Positions 40,892-48,871 of a stretch of DNA of 48,871 bases are shown piece after piece; the stretch's first letter is position 1; each line of letters begins with the position of its first letter. This DNA comes from CAZVFE01 sp964626405 (GTDB lineage: Bacteria > Bacteroidota > Bacteroidia > Cytophagales > Spirosomataceae), in contig CAZVFE010000004.1 in the NCBI GenBank assembly GCA_964626405.1, positions 1 to 48,871 on the forward strand, read 5' to 3'. The translations under genes were made by a program, and so were the position numbers. The notes beneath the pieces were generated by a model. The model made no database searches, was not told where the DNA came from, and worked only from the letters and a program-made list of their open reading frames with translations.

Positions 40892-42100
40892 ATGGCGAGA
40901 GAAATAAAAATTGATTCAATAGAGGCAGCAATAGAAGATATCAAAAATGGTAAAATCGTAATTGTTGCTGATGATGAAGATAGAGAAAATGAAGGTGATT
41001 TTATTTGTGCTTCTGAATTAACGACTCCAGCGGCAATTAATTTTATGGCCAAAGAAGGAAGAGGGCTGATTTGTGTTTCTTTACCGGAAGAACGTTGTGT
41101 AGATTTAGGACTTGAAATGATGGTACAGCAAAACACTACCCAGCATGATACGCCTTTTACCGTTTCTGTTGATTTGGTAGGTTATGGTTGTACAACAGGA
41201 ATATCCGCTTCAGATCGTTCAAAGACAGTCAATGCCTTGGTGAATCCAACAATCAAACCAGAAGAATTTGCTCGTCCTGGTCATATTTTCCCTTTAAAAG
41301 CAAAATCTGAGGGGGTATTAAGGAGAGCAGGACATACAGAGGCGGCCTCTGATTTAGCCGAATTGGCTGGATTATTTCCATCTGGTGTTTTATGCGAAAT
41401 TTTGAAGGAAGATGGTGAGATGGCCAGACTCCCAGAATTACGTGAAATTGCTGATAAATTTGATTTGAAATTAATTACAATTAAAGATTTAATTCAATAT
41501 AAATTAAAGAAAAATTCTCTGATTGAAAGGATGGTGGATGTAAAAATGCCAACAGAATTTGGGAATTTCAAACTTGTTGCTTTTCAACAAAAAGGTACAC
41601 AAGATAATCATTTGGCAATGATTAAGGGGACTTGGACGGAAGAGGAGCCAGTGATGGTAAGAGTGCATAGCTCTTGTGTAACAGGAGATATTTTTGGATC
41701 TTGTCGATGTGATTGTGGTGCGCAATTGCAAAAATCCTTAGAGATGGTTGAAAAGGAAGGAAAAGGGGTGGTTTTATATATGTTTCAAGAAGGAAGAGGA
41801 ATTGGCTTGATTAATAAATTAAAAGCCTATAAATTGCAGGAAGATGGCTTAGATACGGTAGAGGCCAATTTAGAATTAGGATTTAAGCCAGATGAACGTG
41901 ATTATGGAGTGGGTGCGCAAATTTTAAGGGATTTGGGGATTTCTAAAATTAGATTAATTTCGAATAATCCTAAAAAGCGTGCAGGCTTATTAGGCTATGG
42001 ACTTGAAATTGTAGATACTATTCCAATTCCTATTGAACCTAATCCACATAATGAATCCTATCTTCGTACTAAAAAGGAAAAGATGGGTCATAAAATTTAG
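40892..42100 (+). CDS. ribBA: Bifunctional 3,4-dihydroxy-2-butanone-4-phosphate synthase / GTP cyclohydrolase II
   Basis: The fusion makes both riboflavin precursors. The RibB domain (about 1-200) has DDEDRENEGDF and MAKEGRGLICVSL. The RibA domain (about 205-402) has the zinc motif CVTGDIFGSCRCDCGAQL with three Cys, then QEGRGIGLINKLKAYKLQ with its catalytic Arg. The length of 402 residues is standard. Downstream genes start six bases after the stop, so ribBA leads a multi-gene transcript with mlaF-like, murB and kdsA. Confidence 0.97.
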   Translation: MAREIKIDSIEAAIEDIKNGKIVIVADDEDRENEGDFICASELTTPAAINFMAKEGRGLICVSLPEERCVDLGLEMMVQQNTTQHDTPFTVSVDLVGYGCTTGISASDRSKTVNALVNPTIKPEEFARPGHIFPLKAKSEGVLRRAGHTEAASDLAELAGLFPSGVLCEILKEDGEMARLPELREIADKFDLKLITIKDLIQYKLKKNSLIERMVDVKMPTEFGNFKLVAFQQKGTQDNHLAMIKGTWTEEEPVMVRVHSSCVTGDIFGSCRCDCGAQLQKSLEMVEKEGKGVVLYMFQEGRGIGLINKLKAYKLQEDGLDTVEANLELGFKPDERDYGVGAQILRDLGISKIRLISNNPKKRAGLLGYGLEIVDTIPIPIEPNPHNESYLRTKKEKMGHKI

Positions 42101-42105
42101 TTTAA

Positions 42106-42834
42106 ATGATTGAAGTAAAAGACATTCACAAATCTTTCGATGGGGTAGAGGTTTTAAAAGGAATCTCTGGAACCTTTGAACAAGGCCAAACCAGTATGGT
42201 TATTGGAAGTAGTGGTACAGGAAAATCAGTTTTATTAAAATGTATGATTGGTATTCTTAAGCCCTCAAGTGGATCTGTCTTATATAATGGAAGAGATATT
42301 GTTTCTTCGGATGCAAATACCATCAGGGAAATTCGCAAGGAAATGGGAGTTTTATTTCAAGGAGGAGCCCTTTTCGATTCAAAATCAGTTTTAGATAATG
42401 TTAAATTTCCTTTGGATGTATTAACTGAACAAAGCGAAGATGTGAAATATGAGAGAGCGATGCTTTGTTTAAAGCGAGTGGGATTAGAAGAAGCAGCTTT
42501 ACAAATGCCTTCAGAAATTTCTGGAGGAATGAAAAAAAGGGTAGGAATTGCCCGAGCAATTGTAATGAACCCAAAGTATTTATTCTGCGATGAACCAAAT
42601 TCGGGTTTAGATCCAATCACTTCCACTAAAATTGATCTCTTAATTCAAGAAATAACGGAAGAATTTAATATTACCACTGTAGTAATTTCTCATGATATGA
42701 ATTCAGTAATTCGTATGGGAGAGAAAATATTATTTTTGAAAGATGGTTCGAAACTTTGGGAAGGAACTTCCAAAGAAATTCGCGGATCTGGAATTGAGGC
42801 TTTAGATGAATTTGTTTTTTCAAAATTAACTTAA
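42106..42834 (+). CDS. ABC transporter ATPase of the Mla/lipid-transport type
   Basis: The 242-residue protein has Walker A GSSGTGKSVLLK, signature ISGGMKKRVGIARAIVMNPK and Walker B LFCDEPNSGLDP. GVLFQGGALFDSKSVLDNV in the Q-loop region is a strong MlaF-group trait. MlaF powers phospholipid trafficking between inner and outer membranes together with MlaE and MlaD. In this window no permease or MCE-domain gene accompanies it, so the partners are encoded elsewhere. It starts six bases after ribBA and ends one base before murB. Confidence 0.87.
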   Translation: MIEVKDIHKSFDGVEVLKGISGTFEQGQTSMVIGSSGTGKSVLLKCMIGILKPSSGSVLYNGRDIVSSDANTIREIRKEMGVLFQGGALFDSKSVLDNVKFPLDVLTEQSEDVKYERAMLCLKRVGLEEAALQMPSEISGGMKKRVGIARAIVMNPKYLFCDEPNSGLDPITSTKIDLLIQEITEEFNITTVVISHDMNSVIRMGEKILFLKDGSKLWEGTSKEIRGSGIEALDEFVFSKLT

Positions 42835-42835
42835 A

Positions 42836-43903
42836 ATGTACGAGCATCCTCTATATGATCGTGTTAAGGAAAATTTTCCTTTAAATAAACTAAATACCTT
42901 TGGAATAAGATCCACAGCCAAATTATTCTTTTGTATGCAATCAGAAGAGGAATTTCAAGAAATTCGATATTCTGATTATTACCGCAAAAATGGTCATGTA
43001 TTTTTAGGAGAAGGTTCCAATGTTTTATTACCAGAATATATTGATGCTTTCGTAATCAAAAATAATATCTTAGGAATTGAATTGATCGATGAAAATGAAA
43101 ATTATGCTTATTTGAGGGTAGGGGCAGGTGAAAATTGGCATGATTTTGTTATATATTCCTTACTTCAAGGATTTTATGGTCTTGAAAATTTGGCTTTAAT
43201 CCCAGGGACGGTAGGGGCGGCACCCATGCAAAATATCGGTGCTTATGGTGTAGAAGTAAAGGATTTTATTGATTCTGTGGAAGTGATAAACTTGCAGACT
43301 TTCCTAAAAGAACAAATTAGAGCGAATAAACTTGAATTAGGCTATCGTGAAAGTATTTTCAAGAATAAGGTTAAGGATAAATATCTGATTACACGTGTGA
43401 ATTTTAGATTGAATAAAAAAGCTAATCTTAAATTGGAATATGGTGCAATTAAGGAAGTCCTTGCTGCAAATAAAATTGAGAATCCAAGCCCCATGGATAT
43501 CGCCAAAGCGGTTATGGAAATACGATCCTCCAAACTGCCTGATCCTCATAAAATTGGTAATTCAGGATCTTTCTTTAAAAATCCCGTAATTCATTTCGGA
43601 CGATATCAGGATTTAAAGAAAACCTTTCCTGATATGCCTTCTTTTCCAACTGAATTAGAAGATAAGGTTAAAATTCCTGCAGGATATTTAATTGAAAAGA
43701 CTGGTTGGAAAGGCAAAAAATTCGGAGAAGTAGGTGTTCATGATAAACAAGCCCTTGTTTTGGTAAATCATGGAAGTGGAAAATCGACTGAGATTAAAGA
43801 ATTAGCTGAACAAATAAAATTATCTGTTAAAGAAACTTTTCAAATAGACTTAGAGACAGAAGTAAATTATATCAAGAATGAATATCCCCCAAGCATCCAA
43901 TAA
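42836..43903 (+). CDS. murB: UDP-N-acetylenolpyruvoylglucosamine reductase
   Basis: MurB reduces UDP-GlcNAc-enolpyruvate with NADPH and FAD, completing UDP-MurNAc for peptidoglycan. FAD-binding blocks include FLGEGSNVLL and LIPGTVGAAPMQNIGAYG. Type I features are the internal GYRESIFK and the GNSGSFFKNPVI loop with the catalytic Ser. The length of 355 residues is normal. The start follows one base after the mlaF-like gene, and the 3' end overlaps kdsA by 26 bases. Confidence 0.96.
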   Translation: MYEHPLYDRVKENFPLNKLNTFGIRSTAKLFFCMQSEEEFQEIRYSDYYRKNGHVFLGEGSNVLLPEYIDAFVIKNNILGIELIDENENYAYLRVGAGENWHDFVIYSLLQGFYGLENLALIPGTVGAAPMQNIGAYGVEVKDFIDSVEVINLQTFLKEQIRANKLELGYRESIFKNKVKDKYLITRVNFRLNKKANLKLEYGAIKEVLAANKIENPSPMDIAKAVMEIRSSKLPDPHKIGNSGSFFKNPVIHFGRYQDLKKTFPDMPSFPTELEDKVKIPAGYLIEKTGWKGKKFGEVGVHDKQALVLVNHGSGKSTEIKELAEQIKLSVKETFQIDLETEVNYIKNEYPPSIQ

Positions 43904-44675
43904 AACCTTTTTTTTGATGGCTGGTTCATGCGCCATTGAAAGTGAAGATTTAGCCTTTGAAATTGCAGAAAAAATTAATGGAATTACGAAAAGTTTTGGT
44001 ATTCCTTATATTTTTAAAGGGTCTTACCGTAAGGCAAATAGAACCAAAATTGATTCTTTTACCGGAATTGGAGATATAAAAGCACTTGAAATTTTGCAAA
44101 AGGTAGGAAAGCATTATGATCTTCCAACCGTTACAGATATTCATGAATCCTCGGAAGCTGCTATGGCAGCAGAATATGTGGATGTTTTACAAATACCCGC
44201 TTTTTTATGCAGGCAAACGGATCTTCTTGCTGCTGCTGCAAAAACTGGTAAAGCTGTCAATATTAAAAAAGGCCAATTCATGGCCGGACAATCCATGGGT
44301 TTTGCCGTAGAAAAGGTGAAGTATGAAAACCCTGAAGCAGTAGTTTATTTGACTGATAGAGGAAATTCATTCGGATATGGAGACTTAATCGTAGATTATC
44401 GAAATATTCCTGAAATGAAGAATTTCCAAGTGCCTGTCATTATGGATTGTACCCATTCTCTCCAAAGACCCAATCAAAACACGGGGGTAACAGGTGGACA
44501 ACCTAAATTAATTGAAACAATTGCTAAGGCGGCTATCGCAACTGGGGCCGACGGACTTTTCATTGAAACTCATCCGAATCCAGCAGTCGCTAAATCTGAT
44601 GGGGCAAATATGTTGCCATTAGACCAATTAGAAGGCTTACTTGAAAAATTAATTAAGATTAAGCAAGCATTATAA
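43878..44675 (+). CDS. kdsA: 3-deoxy-8-phosphooctulonate (KDO8P) synthase, metal-dependent type
   Basis: KdsA condenses phosphoenolpyruvate with arabinose 5-phosphate for the KDO of lipid A-core. FLMAGSCAIESEDLAF contains the Cys that marks class II, metal-dependent enzymes; class I enzymes have Asn there. The other ligands fit: DCTHSLQRPN (His), FIETHPNP (Glu) and KSDGANMLP (Asp). SYRKANRTKIDSFTGIGDI is the substrate motif. At 265 residues it is somewhat short at the N-terminus. The start codon lies 26 bases inside murB, so it is read from the same mRNA. Confidence 0.95.
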   Translation: MNIPQASNKTFFLMAGSCAIESEDLAFEIAEKINGITKSFGIPYIFKGSYRKANRTKIDSFTGIGDIKALEILQKVGKHYDLPTVTDIHESSEAAMAAEYVDVLQIPAFLCRQTDLLAAAAKTGKAVNIKKGQFMAGQSMGFAVEKVKYENPEAVVYLTDRGNSFGYGDLIVDYRNIPEMKNFQVPVIMDCTHSLQRPNQNTGVTGGQPKLIETIAKAAIATGADGLFIETHPNPAVAKSDGANMLPLDQLEGLLEKLIKIKQAL

Positions 44676-44680
44676 GTTTT

Positions 44681-44727
44681 CTGATTCTGATTATCAGTTT
44701 TTTAATTTATCTATTGAAATAGATTTT
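44681..44727 (+). terminator. Two weak hairpins with T-runs after kdsA
   Basis: CTGAT (44681-44685)/ATCAG (44693-44697) is followed by six T, and ATCTAT (44709-44714)/ATAGAT (44719-44724) is followed by four T. Either could end the ribBA-kdsA transcript. Both stems are short, so efficiency is doubtful. Confidence 0.45.
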
Positions 44728-44740
44728 CGAATTTTACCCC

Positions 44741-46639
44741 ATGAAAAAGATTGTGGGGTTGATTTTAATTTCATGGAATTTATTTGGTCAAAATTTGGAC
44801 CAATTGGATGATGCCACGTCTGAGTCCAATACCTATTATTCCATCAAAAAACTTCATTTAAATACTACTCCAAAGGAAGATTTTGAAAAATTATTGATTC
44901 TTTCTCCTTCCCAAATTCAAGAATTAATTTCTTTTCGAAATAAGCATTCTTTTAATTCTATCTTTGAATTACAAACCCTAGACTCTTGGGATTTAGAAAC
45001 CTGCCATAAAATCTTGCCCTACTTGTTACCGATATCTTCTAGCCAAACAAAATACACAAATAAGCCCTTTAAACTTATTATTCGGTCAAATACTACTTTA
45101 GAGGAGAAAAAAGGATTTAGTCCTCCAACTAAAACCAGTAAAACCAGGTATTTGGGCGATCCTTGGGGTCATTATTTGCGTTTACAGGATGATTTAGGTT
45201 CGCAAGTACAATTTGGTCTAACTTTGCAAAAAGATGCTGGAGAATCAAATTATCTTGATTTTTCTTCTGCTTTTATACAATATAATTTTAAAGACTTTAA
45301 ATTTATATTAGGTGATTATACCAATCAATGGTCTCAAGGTTTAATTTTAGGAGGAGGATTTTTTCTAGGGAAATCATATCAGACTATTTTATCCACCCAA
45401 AAAATTATTCAATCTGCTCGTCCTTATACCTCATCGGGAGAATCCAATTTTAATAGAGGAATTTATTTAGAAAAACTTTTTGGACCTTTTCGATTTGAAT
45501 TGAATTTAAATAGAAATTTCTTAGATGCGACCACCTCACTGGTAGGAGAGAAAATATATTTTAATACTTTATATACGGATGGATTTCATAGGACTTCATC
45601 TGAATTAAAGAGGAGACATTCTGTGGCTATGCGAAGCCTAGGGACAAGTCTGAATTATATTCATAAAAATTATCAAATTGATTTTAATTTTCTATATCAA
45701 GAATTTAATCCTGAGAAGGCTCCTTCTAAACAAAATTATTTGGCAAAATCATGGTATGGAAATGAGTTAAAGAATTTTTCTTTGGGTTATTCAATTCATC
45801 CTAATAATCTTCGGTGGGTAGGGGAATTGGCCTATGGAAATCATTCTTGGGCCACCGTTCACGGACTTATTTTTCCTTATTCCAAGAAATTGAATGCATC
45901 TGTTTTATTTCGATATTATCAATCTGGATATTATTCAATTCAGTCGAATGGTTTTCGAGAAAATTCTACTACGGGAAATGAATTTGGAATTTATTTTGGT
46001 CAGGAGATTAATTTTTCGAAAAGAAAGAAATTATGGATTTATCAGGATTTATTTTTATTTCCAGATATAAAGTATCAAGTTTCACAAAAAAATACTTTAG
46101 GTTGGGAAATATTTGGTAGGATGCAATGGAATAAAACGAATTTTTCTCAATTAAAATATCAATCTAAACAAGAAGATGGAGAGGCGAGTAGTTTAATTCG
46201 GTTACATCAATTTCAATTTTTGGAAGATTATTATTTTGAAAAGAAATTTCGCTATAAATTTCACTCTCGTTTATTTCTTACTGCAATAAAGAATCCTAAT
46301 TCTTGGAATACCGGTTTTTCAATTCTTTTTGATGAGCAAACAAAATTCAAAAATTTAAAAATAATTCTAAGGGAATGGGTATTTTTTACTGAAGATTATG
46401 ATTCAAGAATTTATAGTTATGAGCCAGGGTTATTATATAATTTTGCAATTCCTTCGGTTTATGATCATGGAATTCGATTTGCCCTAGTACTTGAACAAAA
46501 AATTGCTAAATTTATGCATTTAGGCCTAAAGATCTCTCGACTTCATTATTTCAACAAGGATACGATTGGATCTTCTTATGAAGAAATTCAAGGAAAAAAT
46601 AAAACAGATATTAATTTACAATTAATAATTTCCCATTAA
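44741..46639 (+). CDS. Helix-hairpin-helix domain fused to an outer-membrane barrel-like protein
   Basis: The 632-residue product has a short signal peptide (MKKIVGLILISWNLFGQ). A ComEA-like helix-hairpin-helix unit lies at about residues 35-95 (LNTTPKEDFEKLLILSPSQIQEL, then FNSIFELQTLDSWDLETCHKILPYL). The hairpin glycines normal for DNA contact are replaced (ILSPS). The rest is a long chain of beta-strands with aromatic girdle residues, such as GHYLRLQDDLGSQVQFGLTL and GDYTNQWSQGLILGGGFFLG, and it ends in a typical amphipathic strand. The location is likely the outer membrane. I recall this fusion in other Bacteroidota but no demonstrated role. Its 3' end overlaps the oppositely oriented neighbour by four bases. 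Confidence 0.75.
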   Translation: MKKIVGLILISWNLFGQNLDQLDDATSESNTYYSIKKLHLNTTPKEDFEKLLILSPSQIQELISFRNKHSFNSIFELQTLDSWDLETCHKILPYLLPISSSQTKYTNKPFKLIIRSNTTLEEKKGFSPPTKTSKTRYLGDPWGHYLRLQDDLGSQVQFGLTLQKDAGESNYLDFSSAFIQYNFKDFKFILGDYTNQWSQGLILGGGFFLGKSYQTILSTQKIIQSARPYTSSGESNFNRGIYLEKLFGPFRFELNLNRNFLDATTSLVGEKIYFNTLYTDGFHRTSSELKRRHSVAMRSLGTSLNYIHKNYQIDFNFLYQEFNPEKAPSKQNYLAKSWYGNELKNFSLGYSIHPNNLRWVGELAYGNHSWATVHGLIFPYSKKLNASVLFRYYQSGYYSIQSNGFRENSTTGNEFGIYFGQEINFSKRKKLWIYQDLFLFPDIKYQVSQKNTLGWEIFGRMQWNKTNFSQLKYQSKQEDGEASSLIRLHQFQFLEDYYFEKKFRYKFHSRLFLTAIKNPNSWNTGFSILFDEQTKFKNLKIILREWVFFTEDYDSRIYSYEPGLLYNFAIPSVYDHGIRFALVLEQKIAKFMHLGLKISRLHYFNKDTIGSSYEEIQGKNKTDINLQLIISH

Positions 46640-47406
46640 GAATTATATTTCCTTAATAATATTGATTTTAATTCATTCCAGGTTGAAATGCAGGAATCAT
46701 CTAAAAAATGAGGATATTTGTTGATAATATGCTCTTCCCAATTTTCCTCAGATAATTCTTTTTCTAAAAAATTGATGAATTGACTGAATTTTTCATTGTC
46801 TCCATCAAATAAACCGATTGTAAATTGAATTTTTTGGTTTATACTAAAGGCAGAATTTAGGTTTTCTACTAATTTGTTTTCAACTAAATATTTTAGGGAT
46901 TTTTCTTGTCCTTGGTGGGTTTCAAATAATTTTTTTACAGGCTTTTCTTCATCTTTAGGTTCAAGATCTATTTTCTCTTCTTGTTCATTTTCTTGAACCA
47001 CATGGTCTTCTGTCTCTATATTTTCCTCCTCATTACCAGTTAAAATATTCTGAAAGGTATCAACTTCTTGGGGCAAGGTATCTTCTGTCTCTATAATTTT
47101 TTCTTCAGTTTTAACCGTTCCATTTCCTCCTAAAGAAATAATCCATTCATTCCAGATTTGTTCTGGAAGTTGAACTTGAAGAATTAAGGATTGCGAAATT
47201 TGTCCCCATTTTTCAACCATTCTGGAACTTGTCCAGTCGAAATTTGGTAATAATTCTTGAATTTTATTCCCTAACAATTCATTTTTGATACTTTCTTTTA
47301 TTTCAAGTAATATTTCTGGTGCGATATCTTCTTGTAATAAATCTTGAAAACTTTTTAGTTTTTGATTAGGGTTGTAGTAGTTAAGAAAAATAGAAGGTTT
47401 ATTCAT
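46636..47406 (-). CDS. Unknown protein with acidic central linker, downstream of rnc
   Basis: I recognise no named family. The 256-residue protein has a helical N-terminal part (residues 1-100). A strongly acidic, Glu-rich low-complexity linker follows (about 100-165), with repeated IETED units encoded by a 15-base direct repeat (47006-47020 and 47081-47095). A compact helical C-terminal part holds AFSINQKIQFTIGLFDGD, then FSQFINFLEKE. That motif resembles an I/L-N-x-K/R-x-x-F-x-x-x-L-F-x-G-D block that I remember from Bacteroidota hypothetical proteins. It has no signal peptide or membrane segment. It begins one base after rnc and may be co-translated. Confidence 0.65.
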   Translation of the reverse strand: MNKPSIFLNYYNPNQKLKSFQDLLQEDIAPEILLEIKESIKNELLGNKIQELLPNFDWTSSRMVEKWGQISQSLILQVQLPEQIWNEWIISLGGNGTVKTEEKIIETEDTLPQEVDTFQNILTGNEEENIETEDHVVQENEQEEKIDLEPKDEEKPVKKLFETHQGQEKSLKYLVENKLVENLNSAFSINQKIQFTIGLFDGDNEKFSQFINFLEKELSEENWEEHIINKYPHFLDDSCISTWNELKSILLRKYNS

Positions 47407-47407
47407 T

Positions 47408-48145
47408 TTAATTTAGGTTTAAAACTTTGCATGCTTTCATTGCAGCGATTTGTTCAGCTTTTTTCTTAGAGAAACCAAGTCCTTCAGCTATTTCTTTCTC
47501 TTCAATAATAACGATGGAAACAAACTCTTTAGTCTTATTTCTTACCAATTCTTTTGTTTCGAATCGGATTTCTTTTCCTTCTTTCTGGCAATATTCAAAA
47601 ATAATAGATTTGAAATTTGGATTATTTTCGATGATTTCATCTAAATCAAAATGTAGTAAAAGGATTTTGTTTATGATGAATTTTTCTACGAAAGAAAAGC
47701 CTTTATCCAGGTAAATAGCTCCAATTAAAGCCTCTAGGGTATCACCAAATATGGACATTCGATTCATTGGAATATTTCCATTGAAATCATGTTCAATCAT
47801 GTTTTTCAGACCGATTTTTTTTCCTAAATTATTTAAAGACTCTCTTGATACAATTCTTGAGCGGATTTCTGTTAGGAAACCTTCATCTTTATAAGGAAAT
47901 TTTCGGTATAAATAATTTGCTGTAACCATTCCCAGGACGGAATCGCCAAGGAATTCTAATCTTTCATTCGATTCTTTGTGATTGATTCCTTCAATTTCTT
48001 TTCCTGCCGAGGAATGTAAAAAGGCAAGTCTATAAATTGAGATATTTTTAGGGCTTACTCCAATAATTGATTTCACCTGTTTCTTTAGAATATCTTCTCG
48101 AGATTCTTTTTTTTGGGTGATTTTATTTAGAACTCCCTTAATCAC
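47408..48145 (-). CDS. rnc: Ribonuclease III
   Basis: RNase III cuts double-stranded RNA, for example in rRNA processing. The catalytic domain has the signature ERLEFLGDSVLG (residues 61-72) with Glu64 and Asp68, plus Asp135 and Glu138 in FGDTLEALIGAIYLD. A double-stranded RNA-binding domain lies at 176-245 (SIIFEYCQKEG, then SKKKAEQIAAMKACKVL). The length of 245 residues is standard. It is preceded by fabF after four bases, a gene order known from Bacteroidota and other phyla (acpP-fabF-rnc). Confidence 0.97.
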   Translation of the reverse strand: MIKGVLNKITQKKESREDILKKQVKSIIGVSPKNISIYRLAFLHSSAGKEIEGINHKESNERLEFLGDSVLGMVTANYLYRKFPYKDEGFLTEIRSRIVSRESLNNLGKKIGLKNMIEHDFNGNIPMNRMSIFGDTLEALIGAIYLDKGFSFVEKFIINKILLLHFDLDEIIENNPNFKSIIFEYCQKEGKEIRFETKELVRNKTKEFVSIVIIEEKEIAEGLGFSKKKAEQIAAMKACKVLNLN

Positions 48146-48149
48146 AAAA

Positions 48150-48871
48150 CTATATTTTTCTAAAGATTAATGTTGCATTATGTCCACCAAAACCAAATCC
48201 ATTACTTAGAGCTACATCAATTTTTCTTGCTTTACCTACGTTTGGTGTTAGATCAAAACGAGAATCAATTTCTGGGTCTAAATTGAAAATATTGATTGTT
48301 GGGGGAACAAATTGATGTTTAATTGCCAAAATGGAAGCAACTGCCTCTACAGCACCTGCGCCACCTAAAAGGTGACCGGTCATTGACTTAGAGGAAGAAA
48401 TTGATAATTTAAAGGCATGGTCGCCGAATAAATCTGCTATTGCTTTCAATTCTTGCGGGTCTCCAATTGGAGTAGAAGTACCGTGAGTATTGATATAATC
48501 TACCTCTTCTGGTTTAATTTCCGCATCTCTTAAGGCATCTTCCATTGAAAGGAATGCTCCATAACCATCTGGGTGGGGAGCAGTAATATGGTGTGCATCA
48601 GAAGAGAAACCTCCGCCAATTAATTCGGCATAAATTTTAGCACCTCTTGCTTTTGCATGTTCATATTCTTCTAAAACTAATGCGCCAGAACCTTCGCCTA
48701 CAACAAAACCATCACGATCTACGTCATAAGGTCTTGAAGCAGTTTTTGGGTCATCGTTTCTATTGGACATAGCATGCATGGCGGTGAAACCACCAACTGA
48801 AGCGATGGTAACTGGAGCTTCTGAGCCACCTGTTACACAAACATTCACTCTACCTAAACGAATATAATTGA
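48150..48871 (-). CDS. fabF: Beta-ketoacyl-ACP synthase II, C-terminal part (partial)
   Basis: The frame stays open through the right edge of the window, so only the last 240 residues are present. FabF elongates acyl chains in fatty acid synthesis by condensing malonyl-ACP with acyl-ACP. Visible motifs: RVNVCVTGGSEAPVTIASVGGFTAMHA, DVDRDGFVVGEGSGALVLE, the active-site His of NTHGTSTPIGD, and Lys/His of SSKSMTGHLLGGAGAVE. The active-site Cys lies upstream of the visible part. The C-terminus ALSNGFGFGGHNATLIF is typical. It leads into rnc. Confidence 0.97.
   Translation of the reverse strand, partial: NYIRLGRVNVCVTGGSEAPVTIASVGGFTAMHAMSNRNDDPKTASRPYDVDRDGFVVGEGSGALVLEEYEHAKARGAKIYAELIGGGFSSDAHHITAPHPDGYGAFLSMEDALRDAEIKPEEVDYINTHGTSTPIGDPQELKAIADLFGDHAFKLSISSSKSMTGHLLGGAGAVEAVASILAIKHQFVPPTINIFNLDPEIDSRFDLTPNVGKARKIDVALSNGFGFGGHNATLIFRKI

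Noticed and set aside
1..48871. CRISPR arrays, insertion sequences, prophage, toxin-antitoxin or defence islands.
   Set aside because: No regularly spaced repeats, transposase, integrase, or phage-structural motifs were seen on either strand.

Overview
The window looks like chromosomal DNA of an AT-rich Bacteroidota bacterium, most likely from the Cytophagales or nearby. Four things point there. Many genes are preceded by the Bacteroidota -7 promoter box TAnnTTTG, and most starts lack a Shine-Dalgarno sequence. The gene order DUF6089-type barrel, uppS, bamA, two Skp/OmpH genes is characteristic of the phylum. DUF4270, a GT5-only glycogen/starch synthase, split pyruvate dehydrogenase E1 beta and a DAHP synthase-chorismate mutase fusion are familiar Bacteroidota genes. 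The tRNA gene lacks an encoded CCA. This assignment comes from reading the sequence and was not tested by a search.

Layout. 1-5728: the 3' end of a GH13 alpha-amylase family gene, a kelch-like membrane protein, tRNA-Arg(CCG), an RluA-type pseudouridine synthase, anmK and L-2-hydroxyglutarate oxidase. 5796-12291: branched-chain amino acid synthesis, ilvD-ilvB-ilvN-ilvC, a terminator, then leuA with its own promoter. 12337-18563: an outer-membrane biogenesis block with two small barrels, uppS, bamA and two Skp-like chaperones. 18637-20386 (minus): lspA and proline dehydrogenase. 20492-23552: DAHP synthase/chorismate mutase, gltX, a 61-residue protein and gatC. 23562-29771 (minus): aroB, pdhB, a DegP protease, and a sodium symporter paired with a BNR-repeat secreted protein. 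29850-34168: lysS, an amino acid permease and a GT2 glycosyltransferase. 34163-37086: a mini PspC protein, a cold-shock protein, a zinc metallopeptidase, rfaE2 and a flippase-like membrane protein. 37214-40801: a GT5-only synthase, a DUF4270 lipoprotein, an omega-amidase-type nitrilase and an ABC ATPase. 40892-44675: ribBA, an MlaF-like ATPase, murB and kdsA. 44741-48871: a helix-hairpin-helix/outer-membrane barrel protein, an unknown acidic protein, rnc and the 3' part of fabF.

Most of the window is housekeeping metabolism and envelope biogenesis. UppS and MurB (peptidoglycan), KdsA and RfaE2 (LPS core sugars), LspA (lipoproteins), and BamA with Skp-like chaperones (outer membrane) together form a dense cell-envelope set. 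I see no insertion sequence, prophage, CRISPR array or defence island, and no gene-free stretch above about 300 bases. The least explained items are the HhH-barrel protein, the kelch/transmembrane protein with a cytosolic helical domain, the acidic protein behind rnc, the Gly-Tyr-rich loop of BamA, a large inverted repeat upstream of leuA, and several genes whose promoter box lies so close to the start codon that the mRNA should be leaderless or nearly so.
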